DNA from: an uncultured Oscillospiraceae bacterium
GTDB taxonomy: Bacteria; Bacillota; Clostridia; Oscillospirales; Oscillospiraceae
Length of the DNA: 64,000 nucleotides
Assembly (NCBI GenBank): GCA_947626315.1
Contig: CANQRQ010000009.1
Span: forward strand, 1 to 64,000
Reading direction: 5' to 3'
Part shown: positions 19,005 through 28,599 of the stretch, piece by piece
Layout: each line of letters opens with the position of its first letter
Numbering within the stretch: the stretch's first letter is position 1
The notes under the pieces: model-generated
What the model was told of the DNA's origin: nothing
Seen by the model: the letters and a program-made list of their open reading frames with translations, nothing else
Databases searched by the model: none
Translations under genes and position numbers: made by a program

Positions 19005-19061
19005 CTTTACCGAATCTTTACCCTTTTCTTTACCGGCGGCTTTACGGCCCTGTGCTAAGCT
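19005..19061 (+). promoter_or_regulatory. Phased CTTTACC direct repeats plus extended -10: response-regulator-activated promoter
   Basis: CTTTAC at 19005, 19016, 19028 and 19040; TGCTAAGCT at 19053-19061. Confidence 0.7.
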
Positions 19062-19091
19062 GAAGCCGTCCTTGAAAAGGAGGGATCAACG

Positions 19092-20003
19092 ATGGAATAC
19101 GTATTGGAGACCAGGGACCTAACGAAGCAGTACGGCCGCTTCCTGGCCCTGGACAAGCTGACCATGCACGTGCCCAAGGGCTCTATCTACGGCATGGTGG
19201 GCAAAAACGGCGCGGGCAAGACCACCCTGATCCGGCTGATCTGCGGATTACAGGAACCCAGCGCGGGGGACTACAGCCTCTACGGCATTTCCAGCCGGGG
19301 CCGGATCGAAAGGGCCCGGCGGCGCATGGGCGCGGTGGTGGAGACCCCTGCCATCTACGCGGACCTGAGCGCCGCGGACAATCTGCGGCAGCAGTTCCGC
19401 ATTCTGGGCCTGCCCTCGGAGGAGGGCATCCCGGCGCTTTTGAAGCTGGTGGGCCTGGAGAACACCGGCAAGAAACGGGCAGGAAACTTCTCCCTGGGCA
19501 TGAAGCAGCGGCTGGGCATCGCCGTGGCCCTGGCCGGGGACCCGGATTTCCTGGTGCTGGACGAGCCTATCAACGGCCTGGACCCCCAGGGCATCATCGA
19601 GATGCGGGAGCTGATTTTGAAGCTCAACCGGGAGCGGCAGATCACCGTCCTTTTGTCCAGCCATATTCTGGACGAGCTGTCCCGTCTCGCAACCCACTAC
19701 GGCTTTATCAACGAGGGCCGCATGGTCCGGGAGCTCAGCGCCGCAGAGCTGGAGGCCGCCAGCCGCAAATGCGCCCGGGCGGTGGTCTCGGACACCAAGG
19801 CTCTGGCCCGGGTGCTGGATGCTATGGGCGCGGAGTATGAGATCGTCTCCCAGACGGAGGCGGACGTGTTCAGCCCTGTCTCCGTTTCCGCGCTGGCCAT
19901 TGCCCTCATGCGGGAAAACTGCGAGCTGATTGCCGTGCAGGAGCGGGAGGAGAGCCTGGAGAGCTATTATGTAAACCTGATCGGAGGTGAGGACCGTGCG
20001 TAA
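19092..20003 (+). CDS. ABC transporter ATP-binding protein (lantibiotic/bacitracin-type)
   Basis: GMVGKNGAGKTTLIRL, FSLGMKQRLGIAVALAGDPDFLVLDEPINGLDP. Confidence 0.95.
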   Translation: MEYVLETRDLTKQYGRFLALDKLTMHVPKGSIYGMVGKNGAGKTTLIRLICGLQEPSAGDYSLYGISSRGRIERARRRMGAVVETPAIYADLSAADNLRQQFRILGLPSEEGIPALLKLVGLENTGKKRAGNFSLGMKQRLGIAVALAGDPDFLVLDEPINGLDPQGIIEMRELILKLNRERQITVLLSSHILDELSRLATHYGFINEGRMVRELSAAELEAASRKCARAVVSDTKALARVLDAMGAEYEIVSQTEADVFSPVSVSALAIALMRENCELIAVQEREESLESYYVNLIGGEDRA

Positions 20004-20832
20004 GCTGCTTTCCGCCGATTTTATGAGGCTCAGGAAAAGCCGGGCTTTCTGGCTCATTTTCGCCGGATGTATCGCCATTTCCCTGGTCAGCTTTTATGAT
20101 GTTTATGATATGTACGCAAGGTCTGACACCTATTCCTGCACGCCGGAGGAGACGGTATTTGATATCCTGCCCATGATGGTTTTTGCCTGCCCAATGCTCA
20201 TCAGTCTGTTCCAGGGCACCGAATACAGCGACGGTACGGTGCGCAACAAGCTTATCTGCGGGCACCGGCGGGCGGAACTGTATTTTTCGGCGCTGATCGT
20301 CTGCTCGGCCGCTTCCGTGTTTATCCTGGCAGTGAACCAAGCGCTGATGTATATCCTGGGCACGCTGCTCCTGAACGCGCCGCAGATGCCGGCGGGGGAG
20401 CTGCTGTATAAGGTGTTTTGCTGCCTGCTCGCAACGGTGTCTATCTCCGCCACATGCCTGATGGTGACGATGAGCATCCAGAAAAAGTCTATTGGGGTCG
20501 TCCTGGCGACGGCTGTGATGCTCCTCAGCTTGCTGGCCTGCTCCTGGCTGGATTCCCAGCTGCGGGAGGGAGAGATGACGGCGGTGGCCATGATCGTGCA
20601 TGAGGACGGCACCATGGAGTGGCTTGAACCGGAACCAAATCCGCTCCATATAAGCGGCGCAAAGCGGCAGGTCATGGAATTCGTTCAGGACCTGCTGCCC
20701 ACGGGGCAGATCATTCCTGCGTCCAACAATGAATTCGAGCGCGTGGAGCGCTGGCCGGTCCTGTCCCTGTCCTTCGCGGCGGCGGTGTCCGCCGGAGGGG
20801 TCATGATCTTCAAAAAGAAGGATATCAAATGA
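19987..20832 (+). CDS. ABC-2 type permease
   Basis: Six hydrophobic segments; overlaps the ATPase; start may be GTG 19996 with GGAGGTGA. Confidence 0.85.
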   Translation: MRTVRKLLSADFMRLRKSRAFWLIFAGCIAISLVSFYDVYDMYARSDTYSCTPEETVFDILPMMVFACPMLISLFQGTEYSDGTVRNKLICGHRRAELYFSALIVCSAASVFILAVNQALMYILGTLLLNAPQMPAGELLYKVFCCLLATVSISATCLMVTMSIQKKSIGVVLATAVMLLSLLACSWLDSQLREGEMTAVAMIVHEDGTMEWLEPEPNPLHISGAKRQVMEFVQDLLPTGQIIPASNNEFERVERWPVLSLSFAAAVSAGGVMIFKKKDIK

Positions 20833-21728
20833 CAACGCTCTCGTGGGGAATATTGGGAGCAGCCTTGGTTGTTGCAGGCCTGCTGCTGTGGAAGATCCGC
20901 CTGCTGCAAAAAGCGGCGGATGAGATCGGCGCGGCCTTTTCCGAGCGGCTGGAGACGGAGACCAACACCCTGATCGATCTCTCCAGCCGGGACCGGCATA
21001 TGCGCCGCCTGGCGGAGGGAATCAACGGCCAGCTGCGGCAGCTGCGGGCCCAGCGCCTGCGCTATCAGCAGGGGGACATGGAACTGAAAGCCGCCATAAC
21101 CAATATTTCCCACGATCTGCGCACGCCTCTCACCGCCATCTCCGGCTATCTGGAGCTGCTGGAGAAGGAGGAGCTCAGCGGGAAGGCGGCGGGCTATACG
21201 GCGATTTTGAAAAACCGGGCCGCTGTCCTGAGCCAGCTGACCGAGGAGCTGTTCCAATATTCCGTGGATGCCGCCGAGGGGGAGCTCCGGATGGAGCCCC
21301 TCTCGGTGCGAGCGGTGCTGGAGGAGAGCCTGGCCGCCTTCTATATCCAGCTGACGGAAAAGGGGATCACGCCGGAGCTCAGCCTCCCGGAGGATCCGGT
21401 GCTCCGCCGCCTGGACCGGACGGCTCTGCGCCGGGTCTTTGCCAATCTTCTGGGGAACGCGGTCAAATACAGCGCCGGGGATCTGCGCGTGGAACTGACG
21501 GAGGAGGGGCGGCTCAGCTTTGAAAACACCGCGCCGGGGCTGGACACGGTCCTGGCCGCGCGGCTCTTTGACCGCTTTTACACAGTAGAGAACGCGGGAA
21601 AGTCCACCGGTCTGGGCTTGTCTATCGCCCGGCTGCTCACCGAGCGGATGGGCGGGGAAATTTCGGCGGAGTACCGGGAGGGGCGCCTCAACATCCGGCT
21701 GTGTTTCCCGGCCTCGGAAGCTGAGTAG
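20829..21728 (+). CDS. Sensor histidine kinase
   Basis: NISHDLRTPLTAISGYLELL H-box; NLLGNAVKYS N-box; GLGLSIARLL. Confidence 0.94.
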   Translation: MTTLSWGILGAALVVAGLLLWKIRLLQKAADEIGAAFSERLETETNTLIDLSSRDRHMRRLAEGINGQLRQLRAQRLRYQQGDMELKAAITNISHDLRTPLTAISGYLELLEKEELSGKAAGYTAILKNRAAVLSQLTEELFQYSVDAAEGELRMEPLSVRAVLEESLAAFYIQLTEKGITPELSLPEDPVLRRLDRTALRRVFANLLGNAVKYSAGDLRVELTEEGRLSFENTAPGLDTVLAARLFDRFYTVENAGKSTGLGLSIARLLTERMGGEISAEYREGRLNIRLCFPASEAE

Positions 21729-21748
21729 AACAATCCGGATAAAAATAG

Positions 21749-21820
21749 TTGCAATTTGGTTAAAAATGCGGTATGATGTCGACACCTGTATCTATTAAGC
21801 AGGGCACATACCGCATTTTT
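21749..21820 (+). promoter_or_regulatory. Promoter embedded in the left arm of a 14-bp inverted repeat/terminator-like hairpin
   Basis: TTGCAA-N17-TATGAT; AAAAATGCGGTATG (21762-21775) / CATACCGCATTTTT (21807-21820). Confidence 0.65.
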
Positions 21821-21838
21821 ATTAAAGAGAGAACCGCT

Positions 21839-23518
21839 ATGAAATTTCTGAAAAAGCTGTGGGAACTGATCAACAATCCGAAATACGAGAGGCTGATCAT
21901 CGTCGCCGCCCCCTGCCTATCGGTGCTGATCGCGGCGCTGATCCTCGCGCCGGGCATCAAGGCTGCCTCGGACCATGTGCGCGCCTCCAGGGCCGAGACC
22001 CCGCCGCCGGTCTTTGCGCCCGCGGCGACGGAGGCCCCGGCCGTGGTCGTGACGCCTGTTCCCCAGGCCACGCCCTCCGCCGCGCCGGTCCAGGAGCTGG
22101 CCAAGCCTGTGCTCCGGGCCAGTTCCGTTGAGCGGGACCTGTATATCACGGTCTATGACGAGGCCGGCGTTCCCGTGACGGGGCAGAACTTCACCCTCAC
22201 CGTCGGCTATCCCGGCGGCATAGAAGGCAGCTTCCTGACAGAGACGGACGGCAGCTGCTACCTGACCCAGCTGGAGGCCGGTGAATACACCGTCAGCATG
22301 GCCGGGCAGGCCGGGTACGCCGCGGCGGAGCCGATCAGCTGCAGCGTAAGAGGACAGCTGGTCTATGAGCAGATCGAGGATATTGAAGAGATCGTGGACG
22401 TCTACGATGTGGCCGAGATCCCGGAGGAAGAGGTCAAGACCCAGGATGAATACGCCGCGCCCAGCGAGGCGGTGCCGGAGGAGATCCTCACGCCGGAGGA
22501 GGACGAGTATGCAGACGGCGTGATCACGGAGCAGCACTATGTTCTGGACGCCAACGGCAACCTCACCTATACCTATGAATTTCACACCAACGAGGAAAAC
22601 TACCTGTATTACCGCTACAGCGGCGAGGTGAGCAACGTCCAGCTGGTGGACGAGGGCAACAACTTCTACTACGGTCTCTACCAGGACGGGGACCTGGCCA
22701 CGGCTATCTCCCTTTTTAACCCGGACAACACTCCCCTGGAGGAGTACGACATCACCGCCACACCCATTGTCGGCTATACGGAGAGAACTGCCGGCTGGCA
22801 GGAGATCAACGGCAAGATGTACTACTATGACACGGACGGCAACCCGGTAAAGGGCCTGAAGAAGATCGACGGCCGGATCTATTACTTTGACCAGTACGGC
22901 GCCCGGGCCAGCTCCGTGGGCATCGACGTGTCCTATTACAACGGGTCCATCAACTGGCAGGCGGTCAAGGCCCAGGGCATCGATTTCGCCATCATCCGGG
23001 TAGGAGGCCGCACCTGGAGCGAGGGCAAGCTCTATGACGATTACCGCACCGTGGAATACTTCACCCAGGCCAAAAATGCCGGGCTCAAGGTGGGCGCCTA
23101 TTTTTATTCCACCGCGATCAACGCCCAGGAGGCGGTGGAGGAGGCCAGCGTGGCCCTGAACACCCTCAACGGCGTGAGCCTGGATTACCCGCTGTTTTTC
23201 GACACGGAGTATTCCGGCATCTATCCGGAGGCCCGCTCTGACAATCTGTCCATCACCCAGCGCAGCGAGATCATCCGGGCCTTTTGCGAGACGGTCACCA
23301 ACAGCAGCCGCTATACGGCCGGCGTCTATTCCGGGGAGTACTTCATGAAAAACTGCCTGGATTACAGCAGCTTCTCCCAGTACACCGTGTGGCTGGCCAG
23401 CTATACGGCCGACAATAAGCTGCCCGATTTCGGCCGCCGCTACGATATCTGGCAGTTTACGGACGGCGGTGTGATCGACGGGATCAACGGCTATGTGGAC
23501 ATGAACGTAATATTCTAA
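21839..23518 (+). CDS. Membrane-anchored GH25 lysozyme with Cna-B-like and cell-wall-binding repeats
   Basis: GIDVSYYNGSINWQAVKAQGIDFAIIRVGGRTW…PLFFDTEY…YDIWQFTDGG; WQEINGKMYYYDTDGNPVKGLKKIDGRIYYFD repeats. Confidence 0.92.
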   Translation: MKFLKKLWELINNPKYERLIIVAAPCLSVLIAALILAPGIKAASDHVRASRAETPPPVFAPAATEAPAVVVTPVPQATPSAAPVQELAKPVLRASSVERDLYITVYDEAGVPVTGQNFTLTVGYPGGIEGSFLTETDGSCYLTQLEAGEYTVSMAGQAGYAAAEPISCSVRGQLVYEQIEDIEEIVDVYDVAEIPEEEVKTQDEYAAPSEAVPEEILTPEEDEYADGVITEQHYVLDANGNLTYTYEFHTNEENYLYYRYSGEVSNVQLVDEGNNFYYGLYQDGDLATAISLFNPDNTPLEEYDITATPIVGYTERTAGWQEINGKMYYYDTDGNPVKGLKKIDGRIYYFDQYGARASSVGIDVSYYNGSINWQAVKAQGIDFAIIRVGGRTWSEGKLYDDYRTVEYFTQAKNAGLKVGAYFYSTAINAQEAVEEASVALNTLNGVSLDYPLFFDTEYSGIYPEARSDNLSITQRSEIIRAFCETVTNSSRYTAGVYSGEYFMKNCLDYSSFSQYTVWLASYTADNKLPDFGRRYDIWQFTDGGVIDGINGYVDMNVIF

Positions 23519-23562
23519 AACTTCAAATGCGACCCGCTTGTGCCCAATTGTATACAAGCTGC

Positions 23563-23597
23563 AAAAAAAGGACCGCCCGCGGGCGGTCCTTTTTTTG
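23563..23597. terminator. Bidirectional terminator
   Basis: AAAAAAAGGACCGCCCGCGGGCGGTCCTTTTTTT. Confidence 0.9.
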
Positions 23598-23611
23598 CTG
23601 ATAGGAGATCG

Positions 23612-25894
23612 TCAGATGTTTCTGGCCAGGTTGTAGGCAGCCCGGTTGGCTTCCAGAACACGGGACATGAAGAAGGAGTCGCCGATGTTGTGGACCTCGG
23701 GGGCCACATGGGCCTTCTGGCCCTCGATGAACTGGCTCTCATCCGCCCGGCCGCCCATGGCGACCACGATCAGATCCACGTCCAGGTTGCGGACCACGGT
23801 ATCCGTGCCCGGCTTCTTGGCCAGAGGATTGACCACGTTGGAGGGGATGATGGGCGTCCAGGTGCACAGGCCGTCGGGCTTGGTCTTGGACACGTTCTGC
23901 TCCACAAAGAGCCGGCCCTCAAAGACCTTGATGGCCTTGGTCATGTTCATGAGCTTCACGCCCCGGTCCTCCAGATAGTGGATCAGCCAGCCGCGGTTGG
24001 CGGTGCAGGCACCGTCCATAAAGTAGGGCATCATCTCGATCACGGTCACGTCCGGGCAGTTCTTCTCAGACTTGAGCCACCAGGCGCACTCGCAGCCCAC
24101 CTGGCCGCCGCCGATGACGACCACCTTCTTGTCGCTCACGTCCGGCAGCTTCTCCGGATGGATCATCACGTCGGAGGCCACCACGGAAGGGATATCGCCC
24201 CAGCCGGGGATGCGGGGAGCGGTAAAGTCCTTGGCGCCGTTGGCGTAAACCACCGCGTCATACTTGCCCTTCTTCAGCAGGGCCACGTCCGCCCGGGTGT
24301 TGAGCTTGACGTTGATCTTGCGCTTGCCCACCTGAGCAATGAGCCAGTTGGTGTAGTTGGCCACATCGTACTTGACGATGGGACGGCCGGCAGCCAGCAG
24401 CTTGCCGCCCAGCTGATCCTCCGCCTCATAGATATCCACCTTGTGGCCCCGGTCACAGGCATAGACGGCAAAGTTCATGCCGGCCACGCCGCCGCCCACC
24501 ACGGCGATCTTCTTGGCCTTCTCCGCCTTGGGCAGATCGGCGGGCAGCTGCTCTTCAAAGCCGGTACGGGCATTGACGGCGCAGCCGGGGTGGCCGCCGT
24601 CCACAAACTCGTTGACACAGCCCTCCTGGCAGCCGATGCAGGGACGAATCTCGTCCACCTTGCCGGCGTAGGCCTTCTTGCACCAGTCGGGATCGGCCAG
24701 AACAGGACGGCCCAGCATGACCATGTCGCACATACCGTCCCGCAGGGCCTTCTCGGCCATGTCGGGATAGCCCAGCTTGCCCACAGCCACGATGGGCACG
24801 TCGATGCCCAGGTTGGACTTGAGGCCGATGGACTTGAAATACTCCTTGGCGGTCTTGGCCACGTCCAGGAAGCAGCCGGCAGGCATGGTGGAGGGGGGAT
24901 GGGGGAGCCACCAGTTGTCGTAGCAGCCCAGGTCCACGTCGAACATATCCACGCCGGCCTTGACCAGATTGGTCATGTAATCCAGCGTATCGGCAATGCA
25001 GCGCTGATCGGTGAAGCCCTTGAGGGACTTGACCGTGTGCATCCGCTCGCCATAGGTCTCGTTCAGAGCGCAGGACAGGTCGATCCGGTACATGATGGGG
25101 AAGAAGGGGCCGACGCGGCGGCGCAGCTCCTTGATCAGCTCAATGCCGAAGCGCTGCCAGTCGCTGTACTTGCCGATCTTCCGGTGGTTCCAGGAGCGGC
25201 TGGTCATCTGGTCCAGCAGGTAGCCCTCGTGGCCGTGCAGATACACGCCGTCCAGCCCGCAGAACTTGGCATTGGCGGCAGCCTGGCCCGCGTTCTTGAT
25301 GATCTTGTCGCACTCAAAGTCCGTCAGCGGACGGCAGGGTACCTCGGGAATATAGAAGTCCGGGTTGATGGAGGCGGACACAGGGGGCAGGAACTTGTTG
25401 ATGAAGCACTCAGGAGAGCCCACCCGGCCCAGGCCGGGGGTCAGCTGGATGAACATATGAGAGCCCCGGGCATGCACGCCCTTGGCCAGATCGCGCCAGC
25501 CCATCAGAGCGGTGCGGCTGCGGTCAATGCGGGGGAAGTAGGACAGGTGGCCCCGCTCGGTAACAGAGGCGTCGATCCCGTGAGAAATAGGGATCAGGCC
25601 GGTGGTCAGCAGGCCGACGCCGCCGGCGGCGCGGGCCCAGAAGTACTCCTGCATCTTGACAGAGGGACGGCCGGTCTCCTCCGCCATCTGGCAGTTGCCC
25701 ATAGGGGCCATGACCGTGCGGTTCTTAATGGTCAGCCGGTTGCACTGAATCGGGGAAAAGAGGGTATCATAGGGGTAGAGCTCCTGAGTAAAGCGGGCGG
25801 CGCCCATATAGTGGTTTTCATAGTCGCCCTGGTCCCAGTCACCGAACTTTTTGGTCAGCTGAACGATCAACTCGTCGGTTTTTAATGTGCTCAT
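23612..25894 (-). CDS. Old-yellow-enzyme-family NADH:flavin/2-enoate reductase-like oxidoreductase with [4Fe-4S] and FAD/NAD domains
   Basis: FSPIQCNRLTIKNRTVMAPM, CIGCQEGC cluster motif, KKIAVVGGGVAGMNFAVYACDRGHKVDIYEAEDQLGG. Confidence 0.9.
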   Translation of the reverse strand: MSTLKTDELIVQLTKKFGDWDQGDYENHYMGAARFTQELYPYDTLFSPIQCNRLTIKNRTVMAPMGNCQMAEETGRPSVKMQEYFWARAAGGVGLLTTGLIPISHGIDASVTERGHLSYFPRIDRSRTALMGWRDLAKGVHARGSHMFIQLTPGLGRVGSPECFINKFLPPVSASINPDFYIPEVPCRPLTDFECDKIIKNAGQAAANAKFCGLDGVYLHGHEGYLLDQMTSRSWNHRKIGKYSDWQRFGIELIKELRRRVGPFFPIMYRIDLSCALNETYGERMHTVKSLKGFTDQRCIADTLDYMTNLVKAGVDMFDVDLGCYDNWWLPHPPSTMPAGCFLDVAKTAKEYFKSIGLKSNLGIDVPIVAVGKLGYPDMAEKALRDGMCDMVMLGRPVLADPDWCKKAYAGKVDEIRPCIGCQEGCVNEFVDGGHPGCAVNARTGFEEQLPADLPKAEKAKKIAVVGGGVAGMNFAVYACDRGHKVDIYEAEDQLGGKLLAAGRPIVKYDVANYTNWLIAQVGKRKINVKLNTRADVALLKKGKYDAVVYANGAKDFTAPRIPGWGDIPSVVASDVMIHPEKLPDVSDKKVVVIGGGQVGCECAWWLKSEKNCPDVTVIEMMPYFMDGACTANRGWLIHYLEDRGVKLMNMTKAIKVFEGRLFVEQNVSKTKPDGLCTWTPIIPSNVVNPLAKKPGTDTVVRNLDVDLIVVAMGGRADESQFIEGQKAHVAPEVHNIGDSFFMSRVLEANRAAYNLARNI

Positions 25895-26121
25895 TTACAT
25901 CCTCGCTTTCTTATGTTTTTTGCGCAGTAACCCTTATAAAGGATAGTATTATTTTACCATTATCCCGGGGAAAGTGCAAGCACATAGGCGCGGCGGGGGA
26001 GGACTTCGTCATTTTGGTCAGAAAGCATCCCTTAAAATTATTTAAATTGCCTAATCATCCCTGCCGAGGGCACGGGGACAGCATGCCAGTCGGATTGCCG
26101 GAAAAGATCTATGAAAAATTT

Positions 26122-26150
26122 TTGCATTTTTGCCGGATATATGGTAAACT
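26122..26150 (+). promoter_or_regulatory. Candidate prfC promoter
   Basis: TTGCAT-N17-TAAACT. Confidence 0.4.
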
Positions 26151-26244
26151 TAGCGATTGAGAATACGACAGTAAAGGGAGAGTCCGATGTAAACGCTGTA
26201 TTTCATAACGATCAAATCTAATTTTCAACAACAGAGGAGTTTTT

Positions 26245-27837
26245 ATGGCTGATATCAAAAATGAAATACAGCGGCGCAGGACCTTCGCCATTATTTCCCA
26301 TCCTGACGCCGGCAAAACCACGCTGACGGAGAAGCTTCTGCTCTACGGCGGCGCCATTCAGACTGCCGGTTCCGTCAAGGGAAAGGCTACCGCCCGCCAT
26401 GCGGTGTCGGACTGGATGGAGCTGGAGAAGCAGCGGGGCATCTCCATCACCTCCTCGGTGATGCAGTTTGAGTACGAGGGCTACTGCATCAATATTCTGG
26501 ACACCCCCGGGCACCAGGATTTCTCCGAGGACACCTACCGCACGCTGATGGCGGCGGACTCCGCCGTGATGGTGATCGACGCGGCCAAGGGCATCGAGCC
26601 CCAGACCAGAAAGCTGTTTAAAATCTGCGCCATGCGGCATATTCCCATATTCACCTTTATCAACAAGCTGGACCGGGAGGCCCGCAGCCCCTATGAACTG
26701 ATGGAGGAGCTGGAGAACGAGTTCGGCATCGGCACCTATCCCATGAACTGGCCCATCGGCTGCGGCCAGGATTTCAAAGGGGTCTATGACCGGGAAAAGC
26801 GGGAGATCCTGGCCTTTTCGGAGTTTCACCGGGGCCAGAGCAAGATCCGGGCCATCGAGTGCCGCCTGGACGAGACGGAGAAGCTGGACGAACTGATCGG
26901 GCCCAGGCTGCGGCAGACCCTGGCGGACGATATTGAGCTGCTGGATGGGGCAGGCTATGACTTTGACATGGAGCAGGTCCGCAGCGGCCGGCTGAGCCCG
27001 GTGTTCTTCGGCTCGGCGCTGAACAATTTCGGCGTGGAGCCCTTCCTGGAGAGCTTCCTGAAGATGACCATGCCGCCGCTGCCCCGGCTTTCCGGGGAGG
27101 AGATCGTGGACCCCTTTGATCCGCGCTTCTCCGCCTTCGTCTTTAAGATCCAGGCCAACATGAACAAGGCTCACCGGGACCGGATCGCCTTCATGCGCAT
27201 CTGCTCCGGCAAATTTGAGCGGGATACGGAGTATTTCCATGTCCAGGGCGGCAAGGCCCTCCGCCTGGCCCAGCCCCAGCAGTTGATGGCCCAGGAGCGG
27301 GCGATTATCGACGAGGCCTACGCCGGGGATATCATCGGCGTGTTCGACCCGGGCATTTTCTCCATTGGGGATACGGTCTGCGAAAAGGGGATGAATCTCC
27401 GCTTTGAGGGTATTCCCACCTTTGCGCCGGAGCATTTCGCCTCAGTAGAGCGGGTGGACACCATGAAGCGCAAGCAATTTGAAAAGGGCATCATGCAGAT
27501 CGCCCAGGAGGGCGCCATTCAGATCTTCCACGAGCCCAACACCGGCGTGGAGGAGGTCATTGTGGGCGTGGTGGGCGTGCTGCAGTTTGAGGTGCTGGAG
27601 TACCGGCTGAAGACAGAGTACGGCGTGGATATCCGCCGCCGGGCCATGCCCTTTGAGCTGCTGCGCTGGGTGGAGAACGAGGACCTCGATATCCGCGCTC
27701 TCAACCTGACCAGCGATACCAAGTGGGTGCAGGATTTCAAGGGCAACAATCTTCTGCTTTTCACTTCGCCCTGGTGCGTCAACTGGGCGCTGCAAAAGAA
27801 CGAGGGCCTGCGCCTGCGGGAATTCAACAGAAATTGA
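26245..27837 (+). CDS. prfC: Peptide chain release factor 3
   Basis: ISHPDAGKTTLTEKLLLYGGAIQ.AGSVKGK…ARHAVSDWMELEKQRGISITSSVMQF. Confidence 0.97.
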   Translation: MADIKNEIQRRRTFAIISHPDAGKTTLTEKLLLYGGAIQTAGSVKGKATARHAVSDWMELEKQRGISITSSVMQFEYEGYCINILDTPGHQDFSEDTYRTLMAADSAVMVIDAAKGIEPQTRKLFKICAMRHIPIFTFINKLDREARSPYELMEELENEFGIGTYPMNWPIGCGQDFKGVYDREKREILAFSEFHRGQSKIRAIECRLDETEKLDELIGPRLRQTLADDIELLDGAGYDFDMEQVRSGRLSPVFFGSALNNFGVEPFLESFLKMTMPPLPRLSGEEIVDPFDPRFSAFVFKIQANMNKAHRDRIAFMRICSGKFERDTEYFHVQGGKALRLAQPQQLMAQERAIIDEAYAGDIIGVFDPGIFSIGDTVCEKGMNLRFEGIPTFAPEHFASVERVDTMKRKQFEKGIMQIAQEGAIQIFHEPNTGVEEVIVGVVGVLQFEVLEYRLKTEYGVDIRRRAMPFELLRWVENEDLDIRALNLTSDTKWVQDFKGNNLLLFTSPWCVNWALQKNEGLRLREFNRN

Positions 27838-27848
27838 GGGGGACCAAC

Positions 27849-28445
27849 ATGGCGGAAAAAATCGTGATTGAAATCTACAAGAACAAAACGCCGGAGGAGC
27901 TCACAAAGCTCCTGGCCGATCCGGAGAGTCGTCTGGAGACCGGCAGCGGAGCGGCCCTGACGGCCTCCGTGGCGGCGGCGCTGCTCTGCCGCTGCGCCGC
28001 GCTGACCAAAGCGGCGGCGGAAGGGGAGCGGACGGACTACATTGCCCGCAACGCCGAGATCATCCGCAGCTACATGGTGCATCTGATCGACGAGGACGTG
28101 AAATGCCGCGGCCCTCTGAGAAGAGCGCTGCAGGAGGGAGAGGCCCGGGAGATCGAGGCGGCCCGTCGTCCGGCGGTGGCCATCTGCGAGGAGATCGTGA
28201 ACATGATGGGCAAGTGCCTGGAGCTGCTTGCGGAGCTGGCCGGCCTCTGCCCGGCGGAGGCGCGGCACTATGCTCTCTCCGGGGCGGAGCTGGCCCTGGG
28301 CTCCGTAAAGGCCGCCATGGGCTACATCCTGGACATGGCAGGGAAGAGCACGGACGAGACCTACCAATTTGTCACCCGCCGGGAAAACGAGATCACCCTG
28401 GCCCACTACGGGGAACTGTATGCCCAGATCAAGGAAAAAGCCTGA
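27849..28445 (+). CDS. Cyclodeaminase/cyclohydrolase (FTCD C-terminal) family protein
   Basis: LETGSGAALTASVAAALLCRCAALT…and helical-bundle pattern. Confidence 0.7.
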   Translation: MAEKIVIEIYKNKTPEELTKLLADPESRLETGSGAALTASVAAALLCRCAALTKAAAEGERTDYIARNAEIIRSYMVHLIDEDVKCRGPLRRALQEGEAREIEAARRPAVAICEEIVNMMGKCLELLAELAGLCPAEARHYALSGAELALGSVKAAMGYILDMAGKSTDETYQFVTRRENEITLAHYGELYAQIKEKA

Positions 28446-28454
28446 ACAGCAGAA

Positions 28455-28485
28455 CGGCACAGACGCCTGTCTGTGCCGCTTTTTT
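28455..28485 (+). terminator. Rho-independent terminator
   Basis: CGGCACAGAC GCCT GTCTGTGCCG followed by T6. Confidence 0.9.
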
Positions 28486-28599
28486 GCGAAAACCGGGCCG
28501 AAGCTGTAAAAAGTCTGTGAACAGTCAGACTGCTTGCTATTTGAGAAAAAAAGATGTATAATATTGCATCAATCGCCTCAGGCGAAAGGAGATGGGCCA

